Both the position numbers and the translations under genes were made by a program. Shown piece after piece: positions 43,864 through 52,005 of a stretch of DNA of 64,000 nucleotides (positions are counted from its first letter, which is position 1; each line of letters begins with the position of its first letter). Below the pieces are notes generated by a model, which saw only the letters and a list, made by a program, of their open reading frames with translations, did not search any database and had not been told where the DNA came from. The stretch is from Amycolatopsis sp. CA-126428 (GTDB taxonomy: Bacteria; Actinomycetota; Actinomycetes; Mycobacteriales; Pseudonocardiaceae), in NCBI RefSeq assembly GCF_002904335.1, contig NZ_PPHF01000187.1, positions 124,001-188,000 of the forward strand, in the 5' to 3' direction.

Positions 43864-44751
43864 TCAGGCGAGTCCGTGACGGCGCAGGATCGCCACCGCA
43901 CGCACGGTCGCGTAACCGCGCCATTCGAGCGCCGCGGCCGGCGAAAAGCTCGCGAAATCCACCCGCCAGCCACCATCGTCCTGTTGCGCGGCCGCGAGCC
44001 GCCGCAGTTCGGCCTCGATGACGTCGTCGGCGAACAACGCGCGCGCCGGGCGGTCCGGCAGCGGGGCGAAGTCCAGGGCACGGAGGGTTTCGCCCTCCGA
44101 ACCACCGTCCACCGGGGCCAGTCCGTCGGCCGGGACGAACGCGGCGAGGTGCGCCAGGAGCGCGGGCGCCTCCTCGTGGAGGTCGTGCGCCGCGTCCGCG
44201 AACTGCACCGCGAAGGACAGCGCGATCGCGTGCGGCGGCGCGGAAAGCTCGCGGATGGCGCGGAAGCAGTACCGGGTCGCCGCGGCCAGCCACGGGTGCT
44301 CGCGCACGGCCCGGTCGTGGCGGGCGACGCGCAGGGCCACGCCCGCGGTGAACGCGGTGCTCTGCAGGGTGGCCTCCGCCGGATCGGCCTGGACCCAGAA
44401 GGGCGCGCAGCCGGCCGGGTCCGCCACGGGCCGGGCGAAGGGCAGGCCACCGTCCGGACGGGACGCCGTGGCCAGCCAGTCGCAGAGCTTCGCCGCGTGC
44501 GGTGTCGTCGCCGGGGCGATCTCCTCGAACACCTCGAAGGCGTGCAGGGCGCCGCCGGGCTGGCTTTCCGGGGCCCGCAGGTCCGGCTCGAGGCCCCAGC
44601 CGTAGCCGCCGTCGGCGTTGCGGTAGCCGTCGACGGCGGCCAGCACCGCGTCGGTGCCGGTGGCGCCGCCGAGCAGCTCGAAGCGGCGGCGGTCGAGGAG
44701 GCGGGCGTGCGTCGCCATGAAGGACGCCGCCGCGGGAAGGTTCACGGACAT
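43864..44751 (-). CDS. Alpha/alpha-barrel protein resembling prenyltransferase/squalene cyclase repeats
   Basis: A 295-residue helical protein. Segments such as NADGGYGWGLEPDLRAP and QQDDGGWRVDFASF resemble QW-type repeats of terpene cyclase-like barrels, but no DxDD or other catalytic Asp cluster is evident. Start ATG at 44751; upstream frame extension is low-complexity. Function unknown. Confidence 0.7.
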   Translation of the reverse strand: MSVNLPAAASFMATHARLLDRRRFELLGGATGTDAVLAAVDGYRNADGGYGWGLEPDLRAPESQPGGALHAFEVFEEIAPATTPHAAKLCDWLATASRPDGGLPFARPVADPAGCAPFWVQADPAEATLQSTAFTAGVALRVARHDRAVREHPWLAAATRYCFRAIRELSAPPHAIALSFAVQFADAAHDLHEEAPALLAHLAAFVPADGLAPVDGGSEGETLRALDFAPLPDRPARALFADDVIEAELRRLAAAQQDDGGWRVDFASFSPAAALEWRGYATVRAVAILRRHGLA

Positions 44752-44800
44752 GCCGCCAGCCTCGCACCGGTGCGGCCGGCGGTCTTGAACGGATCGGACC

Positions 44801-45679
44801 TCAGGGCAGCCGGGGGCCGACGGAGGGCGCCTCGCGCAGCCGCGCCGCGTCCTGCCCGGGTGGGGCGCCGAACAGGCGCCGGTACTCGCGGTTGAACTGC
44901 GAAGGGCTGTCGTACCCGACGAGGTGCCCGACACCGGCGACGTCACCCGCGTCGGCCAGCAGCAGCGACCGGGCTTCCTGCAGGCGGATGCGCTTCTGGA
45001 ACTGCAGCGGGCTCATCGCCGTCACCGCGCGGAACTGGCGGTGGAACGCCGACGCGCTCAGCCCGCTCAGCCGCGCGAGCTCCTCGATCCGCATCGGCTC
45101 GGCGTAGTTGGCCCGGATCCAGCGGATGGCGCGGCCGACGTGGGCGGCGCCGCTGTCGGCCAGGCCGATCCGGCGGACCAGGCCGCCGTGCGGGCCGGTC
45201 AGCAGCCGCCAGAGGATTTCCCGCTCGATCAGCGGCGCGAGCACGGGCGCGTCGGACGGGTGGTCGAGCAGCCGCAGCAGCCGCAGCGCCGCGTCCAGCA
45301 GCTCCGGACCGGCGTCGTCGATGGCGATGGGGGACGCGGGTGGGGTGCGAGGCGGCGCTTCGAGCAGCAGCGGGGCGATCGCCGCGGGCCGCAGGGCCAG
45401 GCCGAGGCCCAGCGCCGGCGTCCGCGGGGTCGCGCCGACGAAGTGGCCGGTCACCGGCAGGTCGGTGCCGACCAGCAGGTATTGCCCGGCGCGGTACTCG
45501 TGCACGTGGTCGCCGAGCAGCAGCCGCTTGCCGCCCTGGGCCATGACGACCAGCAGCGGCTCGGCGAGCGAGTGGTGCGGTTCGCTCGTTTCCACTTTGG
45601 ACAGCAGCAGGCCCGGCACCGGCGTGCGCAGGTCGGCGTGCGCGTGCCGGGTGACGAGGTCGCGGAGTTGTTCGAGCAC
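44801..45679 (-). CDS. AraC family regulator (AraC_N cupin type)
   Basis: A 292-residue regulator. N-terminal cupin-like domain (LAEPLLVVMAQGGKR) and C-terminal double HTH (IEELARLSGLSASAFHRQFRAV, then VGYDSPSQFNREYRRLFG). This N-terminal type usually controls a neighbouring oxidoreductase. Divergent from an aldo/keto reductase with 118 bp between starts, its likely target. GTG at 45679; longer start possible. Confidence 0.88.
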   Translation of the reverse strand: MLEQLRDLVTRHAHADLRTPVPGLLLSKVETSEPHHSLAEPLLVVMAQGGKRLLLGDHVHEYRAGQYLLVGTDLPVTGHFVGATPRTPALGLGLALRPAAIAPLLLEAPPRTPPASPIAIDDAGPELLDAALRLLRLLDHPSDAPVLAPLIEREILWRLLTGPHGGLVRRIGLADSGAAHVGRAIRWIRANYAEPMRIEELARLSGLSASAFHRQFRAVTAMSPLQFQKRIRLQEARSLLLADAGDVAGVGHLVGYDSPSQFNREYRRLFGAPPGQDAARLREAPSVGPRLP

Positions 45680-45797
45680 TCGTCCAGATAACCGGGTCCG
45701 AGAGGATCGTGCAAGAGGTCGGGGCGATCGGTCTACCGGTGACCAGGGTGTTCGCGGTTTCCTGGTCTCAGTCGATCCACTGAGCAAGGAGAGTTTC

Positions 45798-46880
45798 GTG
45801 TCACTCGATCACTACGTCACCCTCGGCCGGTCCGGCCTCCGCGTCAGCCCCTTCGCCCTCGGCGCGATGACCTTCGGCGAAGACCCCGGTGGCGCCGGCT
45901 GCGGGGTCGAGGAGTCCGAAAAGATCCTCGCGACCTACCTCGACCTCGGCGGCAACTTCGTCGACACGGCGAACTTCTACACCAACGGGCATTCGGAAAA
46001 GATCCTCGGCGACTTCTTCGCCGCCCGCCCCGGCCTCCGCGCGCGAGTGGTGCTCGCGTCGAAGTTCTTCGGCAACCTCTTCCCCGGCGACCCCAACGGC
46101 GGCGGCGCCGGCCGGGCGTCGATCATCGCCCAGCTCGACGAGACGCTCCGGCGGCTGCGGACGGACCACCTCGACCTGTACTGGCTGCACAACTGGGACC
46201 GCCGCACGCCGATCGAGGAGACCATGCGGGCCCTCGACGACCTGGTGCGCGCGGGCAAGATCCGGTACGTCGGCTTCTCCAACACCCCGGCGTGGGTCAC
46301 CGCGCAGGCGCAGGCGACCGCCTTGCTGCGCGGCTGGACGCCGTTGATCGCGCTGCAGGTCGAGTATTCGCTGCTGGCGCGGACGGTCGAGGGCGAGCTG
46401 GCGCCGTTCGCGCTCGACCAGGGCCTGGCGCTGGTGCCGTGGAGCCCGCTGAAGAACGGTTTCCTGTCGGGCAAGTACCGGCGTGGCGCTCCGGCGCCGG
46501 AGTCCGCCCGCGCGGCTTTCGTCGGCGGTCCGTCCGAAGCGGAGTTCGCGGTCGTCGATGCCGTCGCCGCGATCGCCGGGGAGATCGGTTCGACGTCCGC
46601 GGCGGTGTCGCTGGCGTGGTTGCGCGCGCGGCGCGGAACGGTGGTCCCGATCATCGGCGCGCGGCGGCTGGAGCACCTGACCGGCAACCTCGCCGGGCTG
46701 GAGGTGACGCTGACGCCGGCGCAGCTGGCCCGGCTGGACGAGGTGTCGGCGCCGACGCTGGACTACCCGGCCCCGATGCACGGCGCCCAGCGGGCGATGC
46801 TCCAGTTCGCGGGCACGACGGTCGACGGTGAACCGTCCACTGTGTACCCGTCGTTGCTGCAGAGCGACGTCCGCTACTGA
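45798..46880 (+). CDS. Aldo/keto reductase
   Basis: A 360-residue TIM-barrel NADPH oxidoreductase. Catalytic Asp/Tyr in VDTANFYTNGHSE, Lys in VLASKFFG and His in YWLHNWD complete the tetrad, with NADP motif region near PIIGARRLEHL. Reduces aldehydes or ketones; substrate unknown. GTG with AAGGAGAG upstream. Likely controlled by the divergent AraC regulator. Confidence 0.92.
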   Translation: MSLDHYVTLGRSGLRVSPFALGAMTFGEDPGGAGCGVEESEKILATYLDLGGNFVDTANFYTNGHSEKILGDFFAARPGLRARVVLASKFFGNLFPGDPNGGGAGRASIIAQLDETLRRLRTDHLDLYWLHNWDRRTPIEETMRALDDLVRAGKIRYVGFSNTPAWVTAQAQATALLRGWTPLIALQVEYSLLARTVEGELAPFALDQGLALVPWSPLKNGFLSGKYRRGAPAPESARAAFVGGPSEAEFAVVDAVAAIAGEIGSTSAAVSLAWLRARRGTVVPIIGARRLEHLTGNLAGLEVTLTPAQLARLDEVSAPTLDYPAPMHGAQRAMLQFAGTTVDGEPSTVYPSLLQSDVRY

Positions 46881-46886
46881 AGGACG

Positions 46887-47804
46887 CTAACTGCGGAACG
46901 TGCGGCGGTAGGTGTCCGGTGGCACGCCGACCGTGCGGTTGAAGTGCCGCCGCAACGTCGTCGCCGTGCCCATGCCGACCGCCTCCGCGACCGCGTCGAT
47001 GCTCGCGTCCGTGTTCTCCAGCAGCTCCTGCGCGCGGCGGATGCGCTGGTTCAGCAACCACCGCAACGGCGTCGTGCCGGTGGCCGAACGGAAGTGGCGG
47101 CCCAGGTGGCGGGAGCTCATGTTCGCGTGGGAGGCCAGGTCCTCGACCGTCAGCGGGCGGTCGAGGCGGGTGGTGATCCACGGGAGCAGCGAGGCCAGCG
47201 GGTGGTCGTCGCGGGTGGGGACCGGCGCCGTCACGAACTGGGCCTGGCCGCCCGCTCGGTGCGGTGGTACCACCAGGCGGCGGGCGATCGCGTTGGCCGC
47301 CGCCGGGCCGTGGTCGGCGCGGACCAGGTGGAGGCACAGGTCCATGGCCGCCGCCTTGCCCGCCGAGGTCAGGACCTGGCCGTTGTCGACGTAAAGGACG
47401 TCCGGGTCCACCGTCACCCGCGGGTAGCGGGCGGCGAGGACGTCCGTGTGGGCCCAGTGCGTGGTGGCGCGCAAGCCGTCCAGCAGACCGGCCGCGGCCA
47501 GCACGAACGCGCCCGTGCACAGCGACGCCACCCGTGCCCCGCGGGCGTGGGCGGCGCGCACCGCGTCGACCAGGCCGGCCGGCGGGTCCGCGTCGACGTC
47601 GGCCCAGCCCGGCACGAGCACCGTGTCCGCGCGCGCCAGCCGGTCGAGGCCGTGGTCCGGCTCCAGCAGGAACCGGCCCACCCGCACCGGGGCGGGGCCG
47701 CAGACCGCGAACCGGTACCGGGGGTCGTCACCGAACACCTCGGTGGCGATCGTCAGCTCGAACGACAGCATCCCGTCCGTGGCGGCGAGGGCGACAGCGT
47801 GCAT
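46887..47804 (-). CDS. GlxA-type AraC family regulator
   Basis: A 305-residue regulator with a DJ-1/PfpI-like N-domain (SLCTGAFVLAAAGLLDG elbow) and C-terminal AraC HTH (HANMSSRHLGRHFRSATG, AVGMGTATTLRRHF). Divergent from the saccharopine-dehydrogenase-like gene with 70 bp between starts, so it probably controls that gene. Ends 6 bp after the convergent aldo/keto reductase. Confidence 0.9.
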   Translation of the reverse strand: MHAVALAATDGMLSFELTIATEVFGDDPRYRFAVCGPAPVRVGRFLLEPDHGLDRLARADTVLVPGWADVDADPPAGLVDAVRAAHARGARVASLCTGAFVLAAAGLLDGLRATTHWAHTDVLAARYPRVTVDPDVLYVDNGQVLTSAGKAAAMDLCLHLVRADHGPAAANAIARRLVVPPHRAGGQAQFVTAPVPTRDDHPLASLLPWITTRLDRPLTVEDLASHANMSSRHLGRHFRSATGTTPLRWLLNQRIRRAQELLENTDASIDAVAEAVGMGTATTLRRHFNRTVGVPPDTYRRTFRS

Positions 47805-47874
47805 GTCCGAAAGTGTACGCAGCACGTCGTTCCGGACACTGGTGGCGGCGACCGGCGCTGGCCAGGATTGCCTC

Positions 47875-48816
47875 ATGACTTCGGTACTGGTTTACGGCGC
47901 TTACGGGCACACCGGCCGCTTCGTGGTGGCTGAACTGCGGGAACGCGGTTACGACGTGGTCCTTTCCGGACGGAACCCGGCGAAGCTGCCGGGCGGGCGG
48001 CCGGCGTCGGTCGACGATCCGGCCTCCCTCGACCGCGCGCTCGAGGGCGTGGCCGCGGTGATCAACTGCGCGGGCCCGTTCGCCGAGACGGCCCTGCCGG
48101 TCGCCGAGGCGGCCATCCGCGCCGGCGTCCCGTACGTCGACGTCGCCGCCGAACTCGAGGCGAACCTCGACACCCTCGCGCTGACCGCCGACACCGCCGT
48201 GGTGCCCGCGATGGCGTTCTTCGGCGGCCTGGCCGACTTGCTGGCCACGGCGGCGATGGGCGACTGGACGGCGGCCGACGAGGTGCACGTCGCCTACGGG
48301 CTCAGCGGCTGGCGCCCCACGGCCGGGACCCTCGCCGCGGGCCGGGTGTCCCGGGAACGCCGTGGCGGCAGGCGCATCCGCTTCGCGGGAGGACGGCTGG
48401 AGTACCGCGACGACGCCCTGCCGACGCGGGAGTGGCCGTTCCCCGAGCCGCTCGGCCCCCGGCCCGTCCTCGGCGAGTTCTCGATGGCCGACATCGTCAC
48501 CATCCCGCGGCACTTGGAGGTGCGCGACGTCGTCAGCTACATGACGGTCGACGCGGCGGAAGGCCTGGCGGCGGCGGGCGAGCGCGACGCGGCCGAGACG
48601 TTCGTGGTCGACGTCGTGGTGCGAGCCGGGAACGACGAACGCCGGATCGTGGCGCGCGGCGAGGACATCTACGCGGTGAGCGCGCCGCTGGCGGTGGAGG
48701 CGGTGGACCGGATCCTGACCGGGCGGGCGAAGGGGAAGGGCGTCGCGCCGGCGGGGGAGATGTTCGACGCCGCCGACTTCCTGCGGGCGCTGGCCCCGCA
48801 CATCACGGTCGAGTAG
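47875..48816 (+). CDS. Saccharopine dehydrogenase-like NADP-binding protein
   Basis: A 313-residue protein starting VLVYGAYGHTGRFVV, a Rossmann fold with the motif of the saccharopine dehydrogenase/trans-acting enoyl reductase group, followed by INCAGPFAETALPV. These reduce C=C or C=N bonds in small molecules or lipids. Under probable control of the divergent GlxA-type regulator. Overlaps the convergent glycosyltransferase by 14 bp. Confidence 0.82.
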   Translation: MTSVLVYGAYGHTGRFVVAELRERGYDVVLSGRNPAKLPGGRPASVDDPASLDRALEGVAAVINCAGPFAETALPVAEAAIRAGVPYVDVAAELEANLDTLALTADTAVVPAMAFFGGLADLLATAAMGDWTAADEVHVAYGLSGWRPTAGTLAAGRVSRERRGGRRIRFAGGRLEYRDDALPTREWPFPEPLGPRPVLGEFSMADIVTIPRHLEVRDVVSYMTVDAAEGLAAAGERDAAETFVVDVVVRAGNDERRIVARGEDIYAVSAPLAVEAVDRILTGRAKGKGVAPAGEMFDAADFLRALAPHITVE

Positions 48817-50116
48817 GCCGCTGGGCCGGGGGGCGTTCTTCGCGGAGCACGGGGCGCATCACGGGGCGGGTCAAGGCGACCGCGTCGCGGTCCAGGACCG
48901 CAGCCACATCGGGGCGGCGGAATTCCCGGATGGCGTAGTAGCTGAGGGTGATGAGCATCGCGAGCTCCAGCGCCGCGAGAATGCGGAAGTCGACGGGGCC
49001 GACGGCCCGTTCGCCGCCGGGTGTCCCGAACAGCGCCGGAATGCAGCTGAGGAGGGAGACGAACTGCACGACGATCGGCACGTACCAGAGGCGCCGGGAG
49101 TAGTAGAAGGCGAGCACGACCGTGAGCAGATCGGCGAGGTAGAAGTACCGCTCGTGCATCGAAGGCAGCACGTAGGGCACGAGGATGGCGGAAACGGAGC
49201 CGATCAGCAGGATCTGCGGAACCGTCATTTCGGCCCGCGCGATCAGGAGCAGCAGGCAGAGGGTCAGGATCAGCAGGCCGGTGACCAGGACGCCGGCGGT
49301 GTGCATGACGCCGGTGTCCTGGACGCCGCGGAAGAACTGCCAGACCGACGGCGCGTTGAGCGTCATCTCCGGGTAGATCCCGGACTGGCGGGGGTAGATG
49401 GTCAGCAGCCGGATCGGGTCGGCGCCGATGAGGATCGCGGGGACGTCGAGGGCCAGGTAGACCGCGGGGATGGCCAGCAGGGTGCGCCAGGGCACCTTGC
49501 CGAGCAGCACCATCGCCAGCAGCAGCGGCAGGATGAAGATCGCCTGCAGTTTGAAGGACAGCGCGAGCCCGAAGAACGTGCACGCCCACCACGGCTGCTT
49601 CCGGAGCAGGAAGTAGACACCGCCGAGGGCGAGCGAGGCGTAGATGGAATCGCCTTCCGCCCACATCGCGCCGTTGATCACCACGGTCGGCAGCATGAAA
49701 ACCAGCAACGCGGCGAGCGCGGGCGTCCAGCCAGACGGGTACTTGACGGCGACGATCCGGTAGGCGAAGTAAGCGGCCACGATGTCGAACAACACCGACA
49801 ACGCCTTGATGCCGCCCATCGGCGGTAGCGGAAGGTAAGTCAGGATCACCAAGAGGTAGCGGTAGGGCGCGTTGAGGTCGGAGAAATCCTCCTTCAGCGC
49901 GCGGAAACCGCCGTGCTCGACGATGAAGTCGTACCAGGGCCGGTAGAAATCGCGGTAGTCCGGGGTTTGGAAACGAATGAGGGACCACCGCACGCCGATC
50001 GTGAGAAGCGCGATGGCCACGCCGAGGCCGATCAGGTACAGCCGTCGAGCTCGTTCCGGCGGCGCCTGCCGCCGCTCCGCCGGTTCTGTTGCCGTGCGCT
50101 CGGATACTGCAGTCAT
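48803..50116 (-). CDS. GT-C family membrane glycosyltransferase (Gpi18/mannosyltransferase-like)
   Basis: A 437-residue protein with about ten TM segments. N-terminal lumenal loop has TPDYRDFYRPWYDFIVEHGGF with the acidic pair typical of GT-C enzymes; WAEGDSIYAS and SMHERYFYLAD resemble the GT87/Gpi18-like group. It probably moves a mannosyl or other hexosyl residue from a polyprenyl donor to an envelope glycolipid or polymer. ATG at 50116. Confidence 0.82.
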   Translation of the reverse strand: MTAVSERTATEPAERRQAPPERARRLYLIGLGVAIALLTIGVRWSLIRFQTPDYRDFYRPWYDFIVEHGGFRALKEDFSDLNAPYRYLLVILTYLPLPPMGGIKALSVLFDIVAAYFAYRIVAVKYPSGWTPALAALLVFMLPTVVINGAMWAEGDSIYASLALGGVYFLLRKQPWWACTFFGLALSFKLQAIFILPLLLAMVLLGKVPWRTLLAIPAVYLALDVPAILIGADPIRLLTIYPRQSGIYPEMTLNAPSVWQFFRGVQDTGVMHTAGVLVTGLLILTLCLLLLIARAEMTVPQILLIGSVSAILVPYVLPSMHERYFYLADLLTVVLAFYYSRRLWYVPIVVQFVSLLSCIPALFGTPGGERAVGPVDFRILAALELAMLITLSYYAIREFRRPDVAAVLDRDAVALTRPVMRPVLREERPPAQRPTRP

Positions 50117-50275
50117 CAGTACTCGTCTTCCCCCGCCGAGTTGAGCAGTGTGGCCGACCCGGTGCCACGCTGTGGAACGCAGCATATCCCGCACGGATTC
50201 GCCCGCGGCCCCCGGCGGGGCACGACGAGCGAGGCCGGCGCGCACCTGCGCACGCAGACCCCGCCCACGCGCGAG

Positions 50276-50349
50276 TGGGCCCGGAGAGACTCGAACTCTC
50301 ACTGGCACGGACCTAAACCGTGTGCCTCTGCCAATTGGGCTACGGGCCC
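50276..50349 (-). tRNA. Class I tRNA with anticodon UAG (Leu-like decoding of CUA)
   Basis: A 74-nt cloverleaf on the minus strand: acceptor GGGCCCG/CGGGCCC (7 bp), short D stem with AGCCCAATTGGCAGAGGC, anticodon stem CACGG/CCGTG with loop TTTAGGT (anticodon TAG), 5-nt variable loop CCAGT, T arm GAGAG-TTCGAGT-CTCTC, discriminator A, no encoded CCA. Leu tRNAs normally have a long variable arm, absent here. It lies between a glycosyltransferase gene and a small DUF3618 gene. Confidence 0.88.
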
Positions 50350-50449
50350 CCGGCGCTTCGCAGCCTAGCGTGCGGCGTGGCCCCTGCGGAGGCGGCGGGG
50401 CGGTCGACTAAGTTGGGGCCTTGGAAGTCCCTTGCGGCGAGGAGGACAA

Positions 50450-50671
50450 GTGGCCCGCGATCCCGAGACGATCGAGCGTGAGATCGAGCAGGCTAGGACC
50501 GCTCTGGCGGCGACGCTCGACCAGCTGACCGTCAAGGCCGACCCGAAGAAGCTCGCCGACGCGGCCAAGGACGGCGTGCGCGCCAAGCTGGACAACCCCA
50601 AGGTCAAGTTCCCGCTGATCGGCGCGGGTGTCCTCGTGGTGGTCCTGCTGGTGCGCAAGCTCCTCAAGTAG
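50450..50671 (+). CDS. DUF3618 family small membrane protein
   Basis: A 73-residue protein beginning RDPETIEREIEQARTALAAT, the DUF3618 pattern, with an amphipathic helix and one C-terminal TM ending in KLL. GTG at 50450 with GGAGG 4 nt upstream. Function unknown; conserved in actinobacteria. Confidence 0.85.
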   Translation: MARDPETIEREIEQARTALAATLDQLTVKADPKKLADAAKDGVRAKLDNPKVKFPLIGAGVLVVVLLVRKLLK

Positions 50672-50674
50672 CGC

Positions 50675-51130
50675 TCAGGCCTGTTTCGCCGGCGCCTTGC
50701 TCTCGGCAGCGGGCGCCGGCGCTGCCGGGCTCTTGCGGTCCTCGACCGCCTTCGGCAGCTGCTTGCTCGGCGGCAGCTGCGGCTTCTTGTCCGCCGCCGC
50801 CACAGTCTCCTGCTCGGGCACAGTCTCCTGCTTGGACACAGTCTGCTGCTTCGGCACGCTGCCGGGCGGCGGGACCTCGAGCGGCGGCAGCTTCGGGAGC
50901 GTCAGCCGGGCCGTCATGTACGCACTGGTGAAGTCCAGCGCACTCCCGTTGAGCAGGTGCACCACCGTGGTCTTGCCGTCGCCGGCGAGCTCCTCGACCA
51001 GCTGGTCGGCCCGGTCGCGCGCGGCGATGATGCCGGGCGCTCGCGCGGTCAGCTCCTTACCGCGGCCGCTGACCGTGATGGCCCAGTCGGCGTCGTCCTG
51101 GACGTACGTCGCCGTGATCGCTTCCACCAT
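50675..51130 (-). CDS. HicB-like domain protein with repeat tail
   Basis: A 151-residue protein. The first ~60 residues (ITATYVQDDADWAITVSG, then IAARDRADQLVEELA) resemble the HicB antitoxin-like fold. A low-complexity tail follows with three six-residue repeats of the QxTVx type, then Pro/Ala/Lys. No HicA toxin is adjacent. ATG at 51130. Stop lies 3 bp from the convergent DUF3618 gene. Confidence 0.68.
   Translation of the reverse strand: MVEAITATYVQDDADWAITVSGRGKELTARAPGIIAARDRADQLVEELAGDGKTTVVHLLNGSALDFTSAYMTARLTLPKLPPLEVPPPGSVPKQQTVSKQETVPEQETVAAADKKPQLPPSKQLPKAVEDRKSPAAPAPAAESKAPAKQA
50801..50854 (-). repeat. Three 18-bp tandem repeats inside the HicB-like gene
   Basis: Units at 50801-50818, 50819-50836 and 50837-50854 each begin CACAGTCT(C/G)CTGCT on the plus strand. 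They keep the reading frame and encode the QxTV repeats of the tail. Confidence 0.85.
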
Positions 51131-51334
51131 CTGCCTCACGCCCCTCTCCCTCACCAGCATCCTTACACAACCGTGACGCGGTCACCGCGGTTTCGTGACG
51201 TGGTTCCCGCGCCCCTCCTCAGGTCGCGAAGGTCCAGCACACTTTCTACCTTGTCATCGGTACCGTAGAGCAACTCTGTGTCACAGGACACGACAACGCT
51301 GAGTAACGACCAGATGGCCTAGTGCACGCGCAGG

Positions 51335-51934
51335 CTAACGTGCACGCTGCCGCAGGCCGGTCCACAGCACGTCCATGGCGTATTCGGTGGCCGTCTCGGG
51401 GCTCACTTCGTCGTGGCGCTCGCACCAGATCGCGAGCCGTTCGCACGCTCCGACCACGAATTCCGCGGCCGCTTCGGCCCGCAGGTCGTCCCCGGTGTCG
51501 AAGTGGCCGCTCATCAGCGCGGCGATGAGGTCGGTCTGCTGCCGCCGGGTCTCCTCGACCTCGTCGGCGGCCGGCGTGCCGATCAGCACCATCTCGTGCC
51601 GCAGCAGCGACCACGCCTGACGCCGTTCCCGGATGAAGACGAAGAAGGCCAGCAGGCCGCGCCGCAGCGCGTCTTCGGCGTCCACCGCGCCGACCGTCGC
51701 CTGCTCGGTGACCTCGCGCAGCACCGCCCGCGACTCCCGGATGCAGGCCAGCAGCAGGCCTTCCTTCGAGTTGAAGTACTCGTAGAGCATCGGCTTCGAG
51801 ACGCCCACCAGTTCGGCGATCTCGTCCATCGACGCCGCCGCGTAGCCGCGTGCCGAAAAGACCTGCTCGGCGACCTCGATCATCTGCCGCATCCGGTCGG
51901 CCCGGGGCATGCGCTTGCGCTTCGCGGTGGTCAC
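51335..51934 (-). CDS. TetR family transcriptional regulator
   Basis: A 199-residue repressor with N-terminal HTH (AASMDEIAELVGVSKPMLYEYFNSKEG pattern at about 30-57) and helical ligand domain. GTG at 51934. Divergent from the flavin monooxygenase, with a TetR-type dyad between the starts; probably represses that gene. Confidence 0.9.
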   Translation of the reverse strand: MTTAKRKRMPRADRMRQMIEVAEQVFSARGYAAASMDEIAELVGVSKPMLYEYFNSKEGLLLACIRESRAVLREVTEQATVGAVDAEDALRRGLLAFFVFIRERRQAWSLLRHEMVLIGTPAADEVEETRRQQTDLIAALMSGHFDTGDDLRAEAAAEFVVGACERLAIWCERHDEVSPETATEYAMDVLWTGLRQRAR

Positions 51935-51955
51935 GGGCCACACTCTACCGCTGGT

Positions 51956-51974
51956 AACCTACTCCCAGTAAGTT
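51956..51974. promoter_or_regulatory. TetR-type operator candidate between TetR gene and monooxygenase
   Basis: AACCTACT, 3 bp, AGTAAGTT: the arms pair at 7 of 8 positions. It lies 32-50 bp before the monooxygenase start and 22 bp from the TetR start, a usual place for a shared operator. Confidence 0.5.
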
Positions 51975-52005
51975 GGACGACGGGTAACAGGAACTCGGAG
52001 GCGTC

